Origin: Mermis nigrescens
Taxonomy: Eukaryota > Nematoda > Enoplea > Mermithida > Mermithidae
NCBI GenBank assembly: GCA_036768485.1
Contig: JAVLUZ010000401.1
Location: forward strand, 806,001-870,000
Direction of reading: 5' to 3'
DNA length: 64,000 nt
The translations under genes were made by a program, and so were the position numbers. Numbering within the stretch: position 1 is the first letter of the stretch; every line of letters begins with the position of its first letter. Below are positions 11,083-22,932 of the stretch, piece after piece. Under the pieces are notes generated by a model, which made no database searches, had not been told where the DNA came from, and saw only the letters and a program-made list of their open reading frames with translations.

Positions 11083-12044
11083 AGGCCCTGCTATACTTCC
11101 TGTCGCGCGGCACCATGCACATACTTGGGCAGCAAGAAAATCCGAGGGGGGGGTGCAAGATTTTTTGAAGGTCAAAAAATGGCCTCAAAAATGATGGTAT
11201 GGCGATAAAAACACCATTTTTCGATGTTTCTCATCAAGCACTATCCATTGGCATCAAAAAATTGCGAAAAAACAAAAAAAATTTTCAAAAATTGAATTAT
11301 GGGGGGTATTTCGATTTCTGGGGGGGTATTTCGATTTCTGGGGGGAGGTATTTTGGTTTCTGGGGGGTGCATACACCCAAACCCCCACGCCCAGGTGTGG
11401 CCGCACAGCGCTGCATTGACAAAATGTGCAGCTATACTTCCAAACGCGCCGCCGCGTGGAAGTATTGCAGCACATCACCCTGTGGAACCATGCGGCACCG
11501 CATGGAGCCATGTGACAGATAAATTTAAGTTTGAACACTGTTCGAAATTTTCCCACATGGTGAGACGCGGCGGCCTATATTTATCATGTTTTTATGAGGG
11601 AAAGCTTGATTTTTGCATTTTTCATGATGTACTAAAGCGTGAAAATTGAATATATAATCAATTTTTAAGATGTCTGTGTGCGAAAATGTGTGTCTCTATG
11701 CCTTTCAAAACTTGTTTTCATGATGCTGAAACCGAAAATGAGTACAGTTTTTAATGTGCATAATCGTTTACCTATACCCTTTTCACTTGTTTTCTTGACA
11801 CAGAATAAGGTATACAGTTTACACATGTTTTACTTTTTTGCTGTTTTACTGCAGTTACAACATCAATAAATTTTTTTCTGCTGTGCAGCGCCGCATGGAA
11901 GTATAGCAGCACAACCCATGTCATGCGGCGCCATGCGGCGCCAGGTGCGCAGCCTGGCGCCGCATTGAAAGTATAGCAGCTACTTCACCACGCGGCGCCA
12001 AATAGCACCACGCGGCGCCGTGCAGCGAAGTATAGCAGGGCCTT
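11083..12044. mobile_element. Nested TIR element with GGCGCC-rich termini
   Basis: AAGGCCCTGCTATACTTC at the left end is inverted at the right end (GAAGTATAGCAGGGCC, ending about 12042). The sub-terminal parts repeat GCGGCGCC/GCGGCACC and GAAGTATAGCAG many times on both sides (11.39-11.52 and 11.88-12.03 kb). The centre contains a MITE copy. No transposase is present. Flanking TA or TTAA-like bases are suggestive only. Confidence 0.65.
11120..11399 (+). mobile_element. G-tract MITE copy 1
   Basis: Starts CATACTTGGGCAGCAAG and ends CCCACGCCCAGGTGTG, the imperfect inverted ends of the family. The interior has the shared order: GGGG tract, GATTTTTTGAAGG, ATGGTATGGCGATAAAAAC, TTTCTCATCAAGCACTATCC, then repeated GGGGGTATTTCGATTTCTG blocks. 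It lies inside the nested GGCGCC element. No clear target duplication. Confidence 0.8.
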
Positions 12045-13865
12045 TAGATATGCTGCACACAAGTTAATTAATGACTCAGAACATTATGAGGTATCATACC
12101 ATTTACTTTCTCTTATGTATAAAAACGTAGGAAAACGCATTTTTGAACTTACCTATGTTGCTCGTTTTAATTTTATCATGTGATCATGGAGGTATGAATG
12201 GAACAAAAAGGTGATATTAGAATTCTAAGCAATGTTTCCACACCTGTGTGATTTTTAGACATAGAATCTTAGGAAATTTTTTAAAAACGTGAATATTATC
12301 TTAATTTCTACATCTTATGTGCAGACTGACGTTTATTTTGATAAATATATGACATCAATATATTTATTTTGATATGGCATAAATGCAACATACAACCTTT
12401 TATTCAGAGTCAAATGTAAAAATGATTTTTGTTATTCGGAAAATTATTTCTTAATATAAAAATCAGCCCTGCGTGCATGCTTGGCAATATTTATCTTAGT
12501 TTGAAGTACCTGTAACTAGTCAGTTTTCGTAGTCAGTTTCATTTCAGTCTTTAGAAAGAAAATAAAATTACCACAAAAAGTAAACTTGGGTAAAGCGGAC
12601 AATTGTGTTTATGTTCAATAAATAAATCATTGCTACTAATAAACGAGCTAAGAAATTCTTTAATACATAGGTACGTTTAGGTCGCGCTAATTGTATCAGT
12701 GTTTTGAATCACGAGAGCCATTCATCATACTGTTGCATATAATGATTGCTCAAAGCGTCAATATTACAATAAGCAGTACCCACCTACTTATGCCTGTAAG
12801 TATAAAATTTTATTGTCGTTGGTAATGGTTCCTTCTGTTTGAATTGTCCAGGTGTTCACTAAATGCAATGTGTGTGGCAGTGAGGCGACTGACACAGTCA
12901 CCATTATATTTCGCGCAGATTGCTCTCTTGAATAATTTTTATTTCTATATGAGCATGATACAATACGCATGCATGGTAAAAATTAATGGACCCCTACCTA
13001 TAAATGCAATAGGAACAATATAAAATGTGCGCCGATTCAGATCACAGTTTTAATTAACCTTAATTTTGATAGATAATTTCTCTAGACTGAACATATCTTT
13101 AGGCGGGAAAATTTTAAATTATAAAATTTAAAAGATGAAGTATTTAAAATTCACACGTAAACTTCAATTTTGTTCATGTGTTGAACTTCATTTGAAAATG
13201 GAAATTCATTTCGAACGGCGATTTGGGCTGCGGCCATTTCATTAATTTAGGAATATTAGAAACGAGAACACATATTTTTAAAATTTCGAATTTTTGTAAT
13301 TTCGAAAACAATTGAAAAGTTGGTAATTTATTTTTAAATACATGTGTTAATAAATAGTTTTTTAGTCCCTCATAACAGTACTTTCTTTAAAATGGCCCTA
13401 CTTAGTTCGAATAGTGTCACATAAAAGGACTAACTGAATAACAGATCACTTCTGGTTCTTTTGTCTCAGAATATACTAGTATATAGGTGAGTTACATGTA
13501 CGTGTATGTGCATGGTGCACATTTATGCCTACTTCGCAGGTAGGTGCATAAAAACAAAGCGTGCAGATTTGTGTGATGGTCCTTTTTGTGACCGCCCCTG
13601 AAGCGCAATTAATTATAAAGGACAGATGATTGACAGCATTTTATTTATTATTCTGAACTGGGACCTGTAGAGCGCCTGTGGCCTGCCTGTGAAGTGCTTG
13701 GCAAGCGCCTGTCAGGCAATAGAATTTCTGGTCGACTCACAGGCAGCTCACAGGCGCCTGTTGCCTGTCGTGCCTGTACAAGTTGGACCTTACTTGTGGT
13801 CTTGACTGTATGCTATACCACTATATATGTTATAACATTGATGCCAGTGTCATACCTATAACTAT

Positions 13866-14610
13866 TGCCAAGACCAAGCCGAGCACCAGCGCCACCTTTT
13901 ACCCAGTTGGCAATGACCAAGGCCAAGGCCAGCACCAGTGCCACCTTTTACCCAGTTGGCAATGGCCAGGGACAAGGCCAGCACCACCTTTTACCCACTT
14001 GGCCATGGCCAAGGCCAGTGCTAGCGCCACCTTTCACCCACTTGGCCATGGCCATGGCCAGCGCCAGCGCCACCCTTTAACCACTTGGTCATGGCCAAGA
14101 CCAGCGCCAGCGCCATTGCCAGCGCCACCTTTTACCCAGTTGACAATGGCCAGGGCCAAGGCCAGCACCAGCGCCACCTTTCACCCAGTTGGCCAGAGCC
14201 AAGCCAGCGCCACCTTTTACCCAGTTGGCAATGGCCAGGGCCAAGGCAAGTGCCAGCACTACCTTCTACCCAGATAACAATGGCTGGGGCCAAGGCCAGC
14301 GCCAGCGCCACTTTTACCCAGCTGGCAATAGCCAGGGCCATGACCAGTGCCAGCGCCACGTTTTACCCAGTTGACAATGGCCAGGACCAAGGCCAGGGCC
14401 ACCTTTTACCCAATTGGCAATGGCCAGGGCCAAGGCCAGCGCCACCGCCAGCTTTTACCCAGTTGGCAAGGGCCGCCACCTTTTACCCACTTGGCCATGG
14501 CCAAGGCCAGCGCCATTGCCAGCACCACCTTTTACCCGCTTGGCCATGGCCAAGGCCAGCGCCACCTTTCAGCCATGTGCGCCAGGGCCAGCGCCACCTT
14601 TTACTTATGC
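13866..14610 (+). repeat. Minisatellite, ~31-55 bp GC-rich units
   Basis: About 16 units of the form GCCAGCGCCACCTTTTACCC followed by AGTTGGCAATGGCCAGGGCC or a CACTTGGCCATGGCCAAGG variant. Several frames stay open across it on both strands because unit composition excludes stops. The predicted peptides are merely repeats and I do not call them genes. Confidence 0.85.
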
Positions 14611-14615
14611 CCTAA

Positions 14616-15170
14616 ATATGTGCTTAATTGATTAAGCTAAGTTGCAGTATCTCGTTGGTGAGTGACTATGGCGATGCTGAATTTGTATTGTTCGAAAAAA
14701 ATTAGGTGATGCCAAAATGGGAATTTCTTAAAGATTTAAAACATTTTTCTTTTTGTTTCAGACTCAAATACAAAAACCTACTGTTAAAGCTACCAGCCGG
14801 TGAATAAAGATCTGCAGGTTTTTCATATGTACCTAGTCTATTTTTTAACCCAGGTGTCAGTGGCGGTTTTCATATGTAACAAATGCTACCTGTAAAAACG
14901 AATTTGGCCTGCAATATTATACATATTTAAGAGGTCAGAAAGTAACCAAAAACTTGGCGGTTTTCAAACACATTTCTGGATTTTTTTATCCTTTCTTGGG
15001 AATTGTGAGCCTTATGAGAAACAATTTTTTTTCTTAAATTAAGTTTGCCACTGACTCTATCTCTCTCTGTCTCTTGGATGCGCCGAGCTAATTGTGTTCG
15101 TGCTCACTGCTCGATTGGACTAAAAATTATATAGGCTTCTCACCCAATAATATGTACCTACATACATACA
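14616..15170. other. Non-coding stretch
   Basis: No gene, RNA or repeat unit recognised; AT-rich with CTCTCT-type simple sequence near 15.06 kb. Confidence 0.4.
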
Positions 15171-15174
15171 TAAT

Positions 15175-15540
15175 CTTGAGGACCCCAGAAAAATTTTCAC
15201 CCCCTACCCCGCAAAAATTTTTTCACCCCTCAGAATTAGCAATTTATTGAAAATTCCCTAGAATTGTCTAAAAATTTCTAGAAAGATGAATTTTTAAGCG
15301 TCTTCAGCTATCTATTTGCTCAAAAATGCAAAATTTTTCATGCTTTGCGCCGTTACACTCATGTTTCGACTATATTTTGATCAATTTGTTCTGACTTTTT
15401 TGTTTTTTTTCAAAATTTTTTTGTTTTTATGCTTTAAAAATAGAGCATCGTTAGAAACGCTGAAAAACAATATTTTTGACGCGTACCCACCATTTTTGGA
15501 CCAACTCCCTCAGAATTCCCATGCTGTGCATGTATGCCTA
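15175..15540 (+). repeat. Second dispersed repeat family, copy 1
   Basis: Begins ATCTTGAGGACCCC, has AAATTTTTTCACCCC..CAGAATT and TTTAAGCG-CTTCAGCTATCTATTTG, and ends near CTCAGAATTCCCATGC. Related copies lie at about 20.33-20.66 kb and 31.32-31.47 kb. No coding capacity. Confidence 0.5.
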
Positions 15541-15726
15541 CATAGTATTACTTTTATTACGTGCGCAATGTATTATTAAATTTTGCAGATCATGCAAGAT
15601 AGAGATCTATTTCGTACGCTTATTTTATTAGCGCTCAGCTCAAGTGAATTTTTGACCTAGATGAAGGCTCAATTTCGTTGGTAGGACGATTTTGCTTGTA
15701 ACAGTGAGTATATGTATATACTGCAC

Positions 15727-15968
15727 CATACGTGGGCAGCAAGAAAATTCTGGGGGGGGTGCAAGATTTTTTTGAAGGTGGAAAAATGGCCTTAAAAATG
15801 GTGGTATGGCGATAAAAACACAATTTTTCGACGTTTCTCATCAAGCACTATCCATTGGCATCAAAAAATTGCGAAAAAAACGAAAAAATTTTCAAAAATT
15901 GAATTCTGGGGGGGTATTTTGATTTTCTGGGGGGTGCATACCCCCCAAACCCCCCACGCCCAGGTGTG
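15727..15968 (+). mobile_element. G-tract MITE copy 2 (242 bp, perfect 8-bp duplication)
   Basis: Element from CATACGTGGGC to GCCCAGGTGTG, flanked on both sides by TACTGCAC (15719-15726 and 15969-15976). This copy and copy 9 are the best definers of family length and ends. Confidence 0.9.
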
Positions 15969-15976
15969 TACTGCAC

Positions 15977-17906
15977 ATTTATGTATCAGGGTGCCTCAAG
16001 ACGTTCATTTTTTATCAGATTAATCTGAATAGTTCAGACCAGACAATTAGGAGCTCAAAATTTAGAAAAGGGGTAACTGTCTTCGCCGAATACAAAAAAA
16101 ACACTGCCTTGGAGCCATATTTCTGCGCCAGGTACATACATTATATGTTTTGTTTTTAATTTTTGATGCTTTGTGTTAAATGGTTATATGGGCTTGTGGG
16201 CTTGTATATTGCCCAAAAAGAAAAAATTTAAGAAAGTGAGCAATAAATCAAACCTTTTAAAGTCCTTCTGCCTAAATTTTTCCAAATGAGCTGGCGCTTT
16301 GTGCTGTTTTTTGTTAAATTTAACAAATTATTACTTTTTTCACACAAAATCATCCAAAATTTAAATAACTTTTCTAAAAACAATTTAATGTAAAATAATT
16401 TGAAGGCAAAGTATACAATGCAGATAATAGGGCGGAAGAATGCTTTTTTGCCGTGAAGGGCTAATAAGTAAGATAAAATCAAAGTATGCAACTGTCACGA
16501 GCATCGCAATTTTAAATATTTACATATATATTTTATTTGTAGATACATTTAACACGTATATGTATAGCAATGCTTTTGCTAGCAACACACTGTTTCCTTT
16601 TTAATGCTAAAATTCGCAAATAGTGAGTAATATAATCTTTTTTCTTTATAATTCGAGAAAATTATGTTTATTTCCATTCTTATTATAGTATTCACAAAAT
16701 TTAATGTAATATAAATTGCTACGTTTATGTATATGTGTGAAAGGGCGAAGTCGAAGGCAAATGAAGTGGTTCTACGGCATACCATAGTCGAAAACCGCTT
16801 AAAACTGGTTTTTGGGACCAGACCAAACAGACAAACGCCAGACATGAAAGAGAGCCAAGATTAATTACAAAAATGTCAAAAACCTTGTTTGCAAGACTTT
16901 ATTCAAAATAAATGACCGGAAAAGGAGGAAATGACAAATTACAAAGCCAAAAGTGGGCCACAACATCTGATAAAAACTCACCAAAAGTCCTCCAATTGTA
17001 ACATAAAAAGCACAAGATCATACACAAAGAATGCATGAGCAACTGACCTCGCCTATGACCTTTAAGTAAAGCAAAGTGAGTATGAGGTCGCAAGAGGTTA
17101 GAAGCATAAAGCTCGCAAAAGTTACCGCAAAACACGTAAAAATGTACATAAGCATGCAAGAAGATGCAAAAACTTGGGATGAGAAGGTGATAACAAGTAA
17201 GCAGAAAAACGACCAGAATAATTAATCAAAAAGGACCAAAAGCGCCGGATTCCTTTGAAAGCGGTGCGCGCTGACTCAAAGATCTGGCTCCATCCTCCAT
17301 TTTTGCCCTGCGCCCTATTGTTTGCCCTCGATTAAACTCTTATCCTTGACAGTTTTATATCTTCGATAAGATTCGATAAACTTTACATTTGTCATTCTTA
17401 TTTTTATTTATTTATTGTATTATCATTTTTCGACGCTTTGCTTTTAGCAGCCCACACAATCTGAGCCCACCCATTGCACCTACGTCACTGCAATTTTTAT
17501 AGCACGCTATCCAACAATTTATTGGGAATTTGTAAGTTTTCATCCTATTTATCAATAAAATCGTACTTCCTTAAATTGTTGTTATTCTTCTATTGATACG
17601 TACAGAAGGAGAGTATCCCCAAACCTGCTCCATTATCAAGTAGCACAAGCTTCAAGTAAAGAAAACCTAGTGCAAATAAGCGATTTAATGTGTTATTTGG
17701 TAAACAATTAAGCAGGCGAATTTTAGGCGTGACAAAAGTGGGATTTCATTTTGCGTCTTTTCAAATTTGAAAAAAATTTTGCGGACCCCTTCTTCCTGAA
17801 ATATTGGTCGATCTCAGGAATTTTCACATAGATCAGTTTAACACACTTGTCTGAGGACGCTTAGAAAAGTTTTTTTATTTTGCTGCAGCGTGAGTTAATG
17901 CTATAT
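15977..17906. other. Non-coding stretch
   Basis: About 1.9 kb without a recognisable gene. Small open frames on the minus strand (16228-16491, 16579-16845, 16899-17159) are short, AT-rich and unlike known families. Confidence 0.4.
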
Positions 17907-19510
17907 CAGGGCCCAGTTGCAATATTGTGCACATGCTTTGATTAAGTTCATGCTTAAAGTGCTTTAGCACGTGCTAGGATAAGCATCTGCTTAATTGGGT
18001 TGCAATAAAAATTTTGACCTCGTGCTTAACCTAGCACGTGCTTATAAGTATGTGCTTAAATCTTCAAAGCACATGCTTGAGTTTGTGCTCAACTTAAGCA
18101 ACAGTTTCTATATTTACTCCCGCCAGACGCTGTCTGAAAAATGTGTAAATGAGGTTGATGTCAAAAAATCCCATCAGTCGAGCCATGCATATCATTAAAA
18201 TAAAAACAATACCGCTACTTCCTGGGAAAAGTCCCAATGCCACACAAAACGTGGGAATTACGCTATACAGTTGTGATAATATTTTTAAATAATGTTAGCT
18301 AGAAAGATTGGAATAATTTGATGGAATAATCGCTAAATTTTGGACTATCAATTTTACTTTAATTTTGATACTTCAACCTACTGTGCTAAAATTTAATATC
18401 CGTCTTAGTTTGCAGCTTGTGCGTGTGCTCGTATTTTGGCAAATTGATTTATCACTCTTGCATTATGTGTTTCCTTATTTCAATTAATTCACAAGGCGAA
18501 GGAACGCCTGTGACAATACTCGCATTTTACCTTATTGGTTTCCCAATTTCCGTATTAACTTTTTCATATTTTAAAACATTTATATAGTCTTTTGCAAGAC
18601 AATAATACTGTAACAGGTCAACTGCAATTGGTACACCTTTCATTTAGGATTAAATCAACACTTCTTTGTTTTTCTCTTAAGTCATTATTTTTACATCAAT
18701 AACTTTTATTTTATTTATTTACTTGTTTTTTGTCTTTCCCTTTGTTCTTCCCATTTTGTCCTGATCCATTCTCTTTACTTTCTATTAAACAATAATTCAG
18801 CTATTTTGTTTTAAAAGTCCTCATTGTGAATTTAGTTTCTGTTTTTTCTTGAGCCAAAAGAAAGCAATAATAATGCTTGTCCATTTTAGCTTTTCCTCAT
18901 GGATTTCTAGGTTTTTTGTCACTTTGTTGGCGCTTCCTTTGATAAAAATACAACATCATTCTTCTTAAGACAACGGAAAATTTTTGACATTATGTTTCCA
19001 CGAAAAATTAAGCATTATCCGATCAATAACCTCGGAAGTTAGCCTGGCTCTTCGGATTCAAGAAAGTTGGTACCTCAGCCCAAATGTATTATTCAATTTT
19101 TTTATAAAGTCCCAAAGAATGCTTCCAACTTGACATGCACAACATAAAAAAGTATCCTTTTCACTCTGGTTGTATGTTGAGGATTTGGTAATGACTTGCA
19201 AATTGTTTTTCCTAAAGAGAAAAATGCTGTCAGACGTAAACATTAAAGTGTGGGGATTAAGATCTCCAAGAATGAAAAATGGTAAATTTTATGTGGAAGA
19301 TGAAGCCCAGCAAACGACAAGGAAAAAATCAAAACCTATTAAACACATTTGATTTATCAGAAATTATGAGAAACAGGGCAATACTTGGGCCAAATGGAAA
19401 TCAAATTTACAGTCAAAAAGTCAAAAACTTGCATATTATTGCGGCTTAGTAAAGCAAAGAATTTCGCATCTTTCTTGCCCATGAACTGACCTCAGATAGC
19501 TGGTACTGAA

Positions 19511-19759
19511 CATATGTACCTGGGCGTGGAAGGTTTGGGGGTATGCACCTCTCCCAGAAACCAAGATACTCCCCTCCCAGGATAATTTTTGAAAATTTTT
19601 TGTTTTTTTCCGCAATTTTTTTTTGGCCAATGGTTAGTGTTCGATGATAAAGGTTGAAAAGTGGTGTTTTCGGCCATACCACCATTTTTAGGGCCATTTT
19701 TAGACCTTTGGAAAAATCTTGCACAAGCCTCCCCAGAACTTTAATGCTGCCCACCTATG
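19511..19759 (-). mobile_element. G-tract MITE copy 3 (perfect 8-bp duplication)
   Basis: Reverse-oriented copy flanked by GTACTGAA at 19503-19510 and 19760-19767. It is inserted inside the 17.9-21.0 kb TIR element, so it is younger than that element. Confidence 0.88.
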
Positions 19760-20327
19760 GTACTGAAACCTCATTGTTCAAACTGTTTACCTAATGCCGC
19801 CATGTAACATCGATATTTTTGACAGCAATATTCCAAATTTCTGATAGAATAATAGCTGAATGATAAACGCTGTTTTTTTCTAATGCACATGATTAGTTTA
19901 TTGCGCACTGATGCTGGTAAGAAGAACAAGAACTAGCCCCTCTCCAATAAAAATAAAAACAATTCCAATAAAACAATTTTGCATGAAATAACGCATACTG
20001 ACGCTTCCCTATTTATACTGCATTTAAGCAACTTCTGACAAAAGTTTTCGTAATATACAAATAATTAGTTTATTACTTCCGGCCCGTAAAGTACTCAAGC
20101 TGGCGAGAAAAACAAGAACTAGCATCCCAACTAAATCGAAAATAACCCCCAATTAAATAATTTTGTACAAAATAGCAAACGTTTTTCTATATAACATTTG
20201 AACACTTTCTGAAAAATATTTTTTATGTCAAATTTACTTTCCAAATTAAGCTCAAAAATGAACTTAAAAACTAAAAAATCCTCTAACAAAAAAATTTATA
20301 TCTTCAATGAATAAAGTCAAGACACCG

Positions 20328-20660
20328 CCGTACACAATCTTGAGGTTTGTCCAGTCCCCCTCTATCCCCGCAGAAATTTTTCACCTTGTAGAATGTTTGT
20401 TATCAGACTCTCGTCAAAAACGACTTGTTTTTCGTTTTTAGCGATCTTTTATTTAGTCCCAAAGTGTTGATATTTGCAGTCAGTTTTAACTAAATTTTAT
20501 TAAATCGTATTAAATTTTCCTTGATTACTTTCTAGCAAGAAAAAAACATTCTGTGAAAGATTGAAACCTTTTTAACACATATCTATCGTGAGCCAAAAAG
20601 GCACTTATTAAAAATTTTTAGGTCATACCTCCCAGAATTTCCGTTCTGTATATGCACAAG
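20328..20660 (+). repeat. Second dispersed repeat family, copy 2
   Basis: Starts AATCTTGAGGTTTGTCC, continues CCCCGCAGAAATTTTTCACC and ends CTCCCAGAATTTCCGTTCTG. It is colinear with the 15.18-15.54 kb copy but diverged. Confidence 0.4.
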
Positions 20661-21419
20661 TATGACCATCACCCCGTAATTTCAATAGATTAACCTTTTC
20701 TTGCATACTTAAAATGATTTTTCAGCAATAATATCTAATGAATGTGTCTGCAAATTCATGGAAAGTATTAGTCAACGCAGCCAAGCTGGTACTTATGAGT
20801 GCCTCTGACCACTCATAAAGTTAAGCATCAGCTTGGACCAAGATAAGCATGTGCTTACTTTATTGTAACAGTCCAAAATTAAGCACAAGCTTAAGTATGT
20901 GCTTAAAAGCACATACTTAAGATAAGCAGCAGCTTCAATTTTATTGCAACTGTCTGAGCAACAGTCTGTTGTTTGAACTGGTACTTAAGCACCAGCTCGT
21001 ACTTAAGTCGTTTATTCCAACTGGGCCCAGGACTATAGCAAAGTATATAATTGACTAGCAAGAAAAAATGCTTTGATGGAACAAAAAAAGGGTAGAATAT
21101 ACTTGGAACAAAGAATTATCAAGGACGTAACAGGAAGGAACTAGAAAAAGCTCCTATGTACAAATGTCACAAAATTTGTTAAAACTCAGAAATTTCCTAA
21201 ACAAAGAAAAAATGAAAGTAAGTAAATCAAAGAAAAAACCTACCTTTGCCTTAAACTGCAAGATCTGCTAAAAATCAGACTTTTCTGAGCAACGCAAAAA
21301 TTGAAGTATATTCTGCGGCCTGCAGAAGAAAGCAGCATCCTGTCGTACAGAGATAAAACATTCGGCTAGATAACTGAACCACTTACTCTGCAAAAGCAGA
21401 TATCGCCATAGCTGAGCAG

Positions 21420-21535
21420 CGCCATGCTGCAATATTTTTCTGGGTCAAAAAATAGTAATTATGGTATGTTGGAAAAAGGGCAATTTTTGACGTTTCTGAT
21501 TGAACACTGGTGCATACCCCTAACCTCCCATGCCC
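21420..21535 (+). mobile_element. G-tract MITE copy 4 (partial)
   Basis: Recognisable by ATGGTATG, TTTTTGACGTTTCT, TGAACACTGG and GCATACCCC...CATGCCCA in family order, with large internal deletions. Confidence 0.5.
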
Positions 21536-21789
21536 AATGGTTATCAGTTTACATGGGCAGGAGTGAAATCCGGGTGGTCTGGTGGGACAAAACGCCAGAA
21601 GAGTACTGAATGGATGCATGCATTATATAGAAATCACAGTTTTTTGTTGCGGTATTGCAAATAATCATAGGATATAACTTTTTGTAATATTTATCTAGCC
21701 ACAATATTGAATAAATTAACGTTGCAAGTGATTAGCAAAAACGCAGATTTGAGATTTATTTTATAAGCTTTATATTAAGCATTGGACAC

Positions 21790-22058
21790 CATACCTAGAC
21801 ATAGGGGGTTTGTGGAGTATGCACCCCAAGGCAAAACACACACCAAGAAAACGCAAATACCCAACAATACCTCCAAAATTCAATTTTTTAAATCTTTCTG
21901 CTCTTTTTGGGTTTTTTGGTAGGTACCAATAGATAGAGCTCGACAAGAAACGTCCAAAAATGGTGTTTTCTTCGCCATAGCACTATTTTTAAGGCCAATA
22001 TTCCAATTTGGAAACCCCTCTCAGATTTTTGGAACCGCCCACCGTAGGATCGACAATA
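21790..22058 (-). mobile_element. G-tract MITE copy 5 (diverged)
   Basis: Reverse copy with GTATGCACCCC, ACCAATAGATAG, GAAACGTCCAAAAATGGTG and GCCCACCGTAGG in family order. It sits in the centre of the foldback element. Confidence 0.6.
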
Positions 22059-22348
22059 TGAGAAGGTTCACCTATTTTTTTCAGAGGCCGCAGAATATAT
22101 TTTGATTTTTGCGTTGCTTAGAAAATGTCTGATTTTTAGCAGATTTTGCAGTTTTAGGCACAGGTAGGTTTTTTTGATTTACTTACTCTCATTTTTTCTT
22201 TGTTTAGGAAATTTCTGAGTTTTAGCAAATTTTGTGACATTTGTAGATAGGAGCTTTTTCTAGTCCCCTCCTTTTACGTCCTTGATAATTCTTTGTTCCA
22301 AGTATATTCTACCTTTTTTTGTTCCATTGGAGCATTTTTTCTTGCTAG

Positions 22349-22932
22349 TACCCAACTTTTTGTTTAAAAAATAGTACTTATTCCTATCTTTGTCAGTGTT
22401 GTAGCGAATGTCATTAGGTACTGCTTCCATCTTAGCAATTTATACTTGCATTCGCATTCGCTCAACTCACTCTATCAATACCCGCATTAACACTACGTAC
22501 AATAATTGAGCTTTTTCAATAAGTCAAAGAACGACAAATTGATTACCTGTGGATCAAAGCACTTATGATAAATTTACACATGTACGATAATGTAACCAAC
22601 ACTTATACCAATTTCTAAAGCAAACCATTATGAATGCGAAGCAACATGCATTAATAACAATTTTTGAATCACTGTACTCAAAAAACTGAAGTGACTCTAG
22701 CTGAAGCAATAATCATAATATTGTACTTAACAATTACATGACACATGAATGTTTACTTTTCAAAACTAAATTACTGTAGGCAATTTTTCAATCACTTCTG
22801 TGGTCACTTGATAATGAGCTGAAAATTGATTCTCATGCACAGAATTACATGAAATACATAAGACTGTAGCATCAATGGAAAGCCAAAACCTATGTTCTAA
22901 TTGTTATAAGACCACTTTTTGAAAAGCATCAT
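22349..22932. other. Non-coding stretch
   Basis: No gene or repeat unit recognised. Confidence 0.4.

Larger units (their letters stand above)
10705..13808. mobile_element. 3.1-kb non-autonomous TIR element with TA duplications (Tc1/mariner-like)
   Basis: The left end CAGTCAAGACCACAAGTAAC (10705-) is matched in inverse at the right end (to 13808), 23 of 24 bases. Both ends are bordered by TA (10703-10704 and 13809-13810). Subterminal CAGGCGCTTG/GCCTGACAGGCGC motifs are also inverted between 10.75-10.85 and 13.68-13.77 kb. TA duplication and a CAGT start fit Tc1/mariner elements. No transposase frame exists inside, so it would depend on an enzyme from elsewhere. It carries a nested TIR element and a MITE copy. 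The rest of the interior (12.05-13.66 kb) has no gene. Confidence 0.75.
17907..21030. mobile_element. ~3.1-kb non-autonomous TIR element with GCACATGCTTAA-rich ends
   Basis: The left end CAGGGCCCAGTTGCAATA is inverted at the right end as TATTCCAACTGGGCCCAG. Beside both ends are dense AAGCACATGCTTAAG-type palindromic motifs (17.93-18.10 and 20.82-21.01 kb). The interior holds MITE copy 3 and a copy of the second dispersed repeat but no transposase or other gene. Target duplication is not convincing (TGCTATAT versus GACTATAG), so I leave the superfamily open; hAT is one possibility. Confidence 0.65.
21055..22348. mobile_element. Foldback element with ~265-bp inverted arms
   Basis: The arm 21055-21323 and the arm 22084-22348 are inverted copies of each other, with matches such as CTAGCAAGAAAAAATGC, AATATACTTGGAACAAAG, AATTATCAAGGACGTAA and TATTCTGCGGCC. 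By eye they are roughly 80-85% identical. The ~760-bp centre contains two degraded MITE copies and no gene. The arms begin and end CTAG. It could fold into a long hairpin. Confidence 0.8.

Noticed and set aside
11199..11649. Frames over MITE copies here and at 19.45-19.75, 29.09-29.39 and 46.81-47.02 kb
   Set aside because: The same peptide-like G/P strings recur only because the MITE recurs; ends do not match between copies.
14085..14615. 176-codon frame and several overlapping ones in the minisatellite
   Set aside because: Repeat-unit translation, open in several frames at once; no start context or conserved domain.
16228..17159. Three short minus-strand frames
   Set aside because: AT-rich, no motif, no promoter or splice support.
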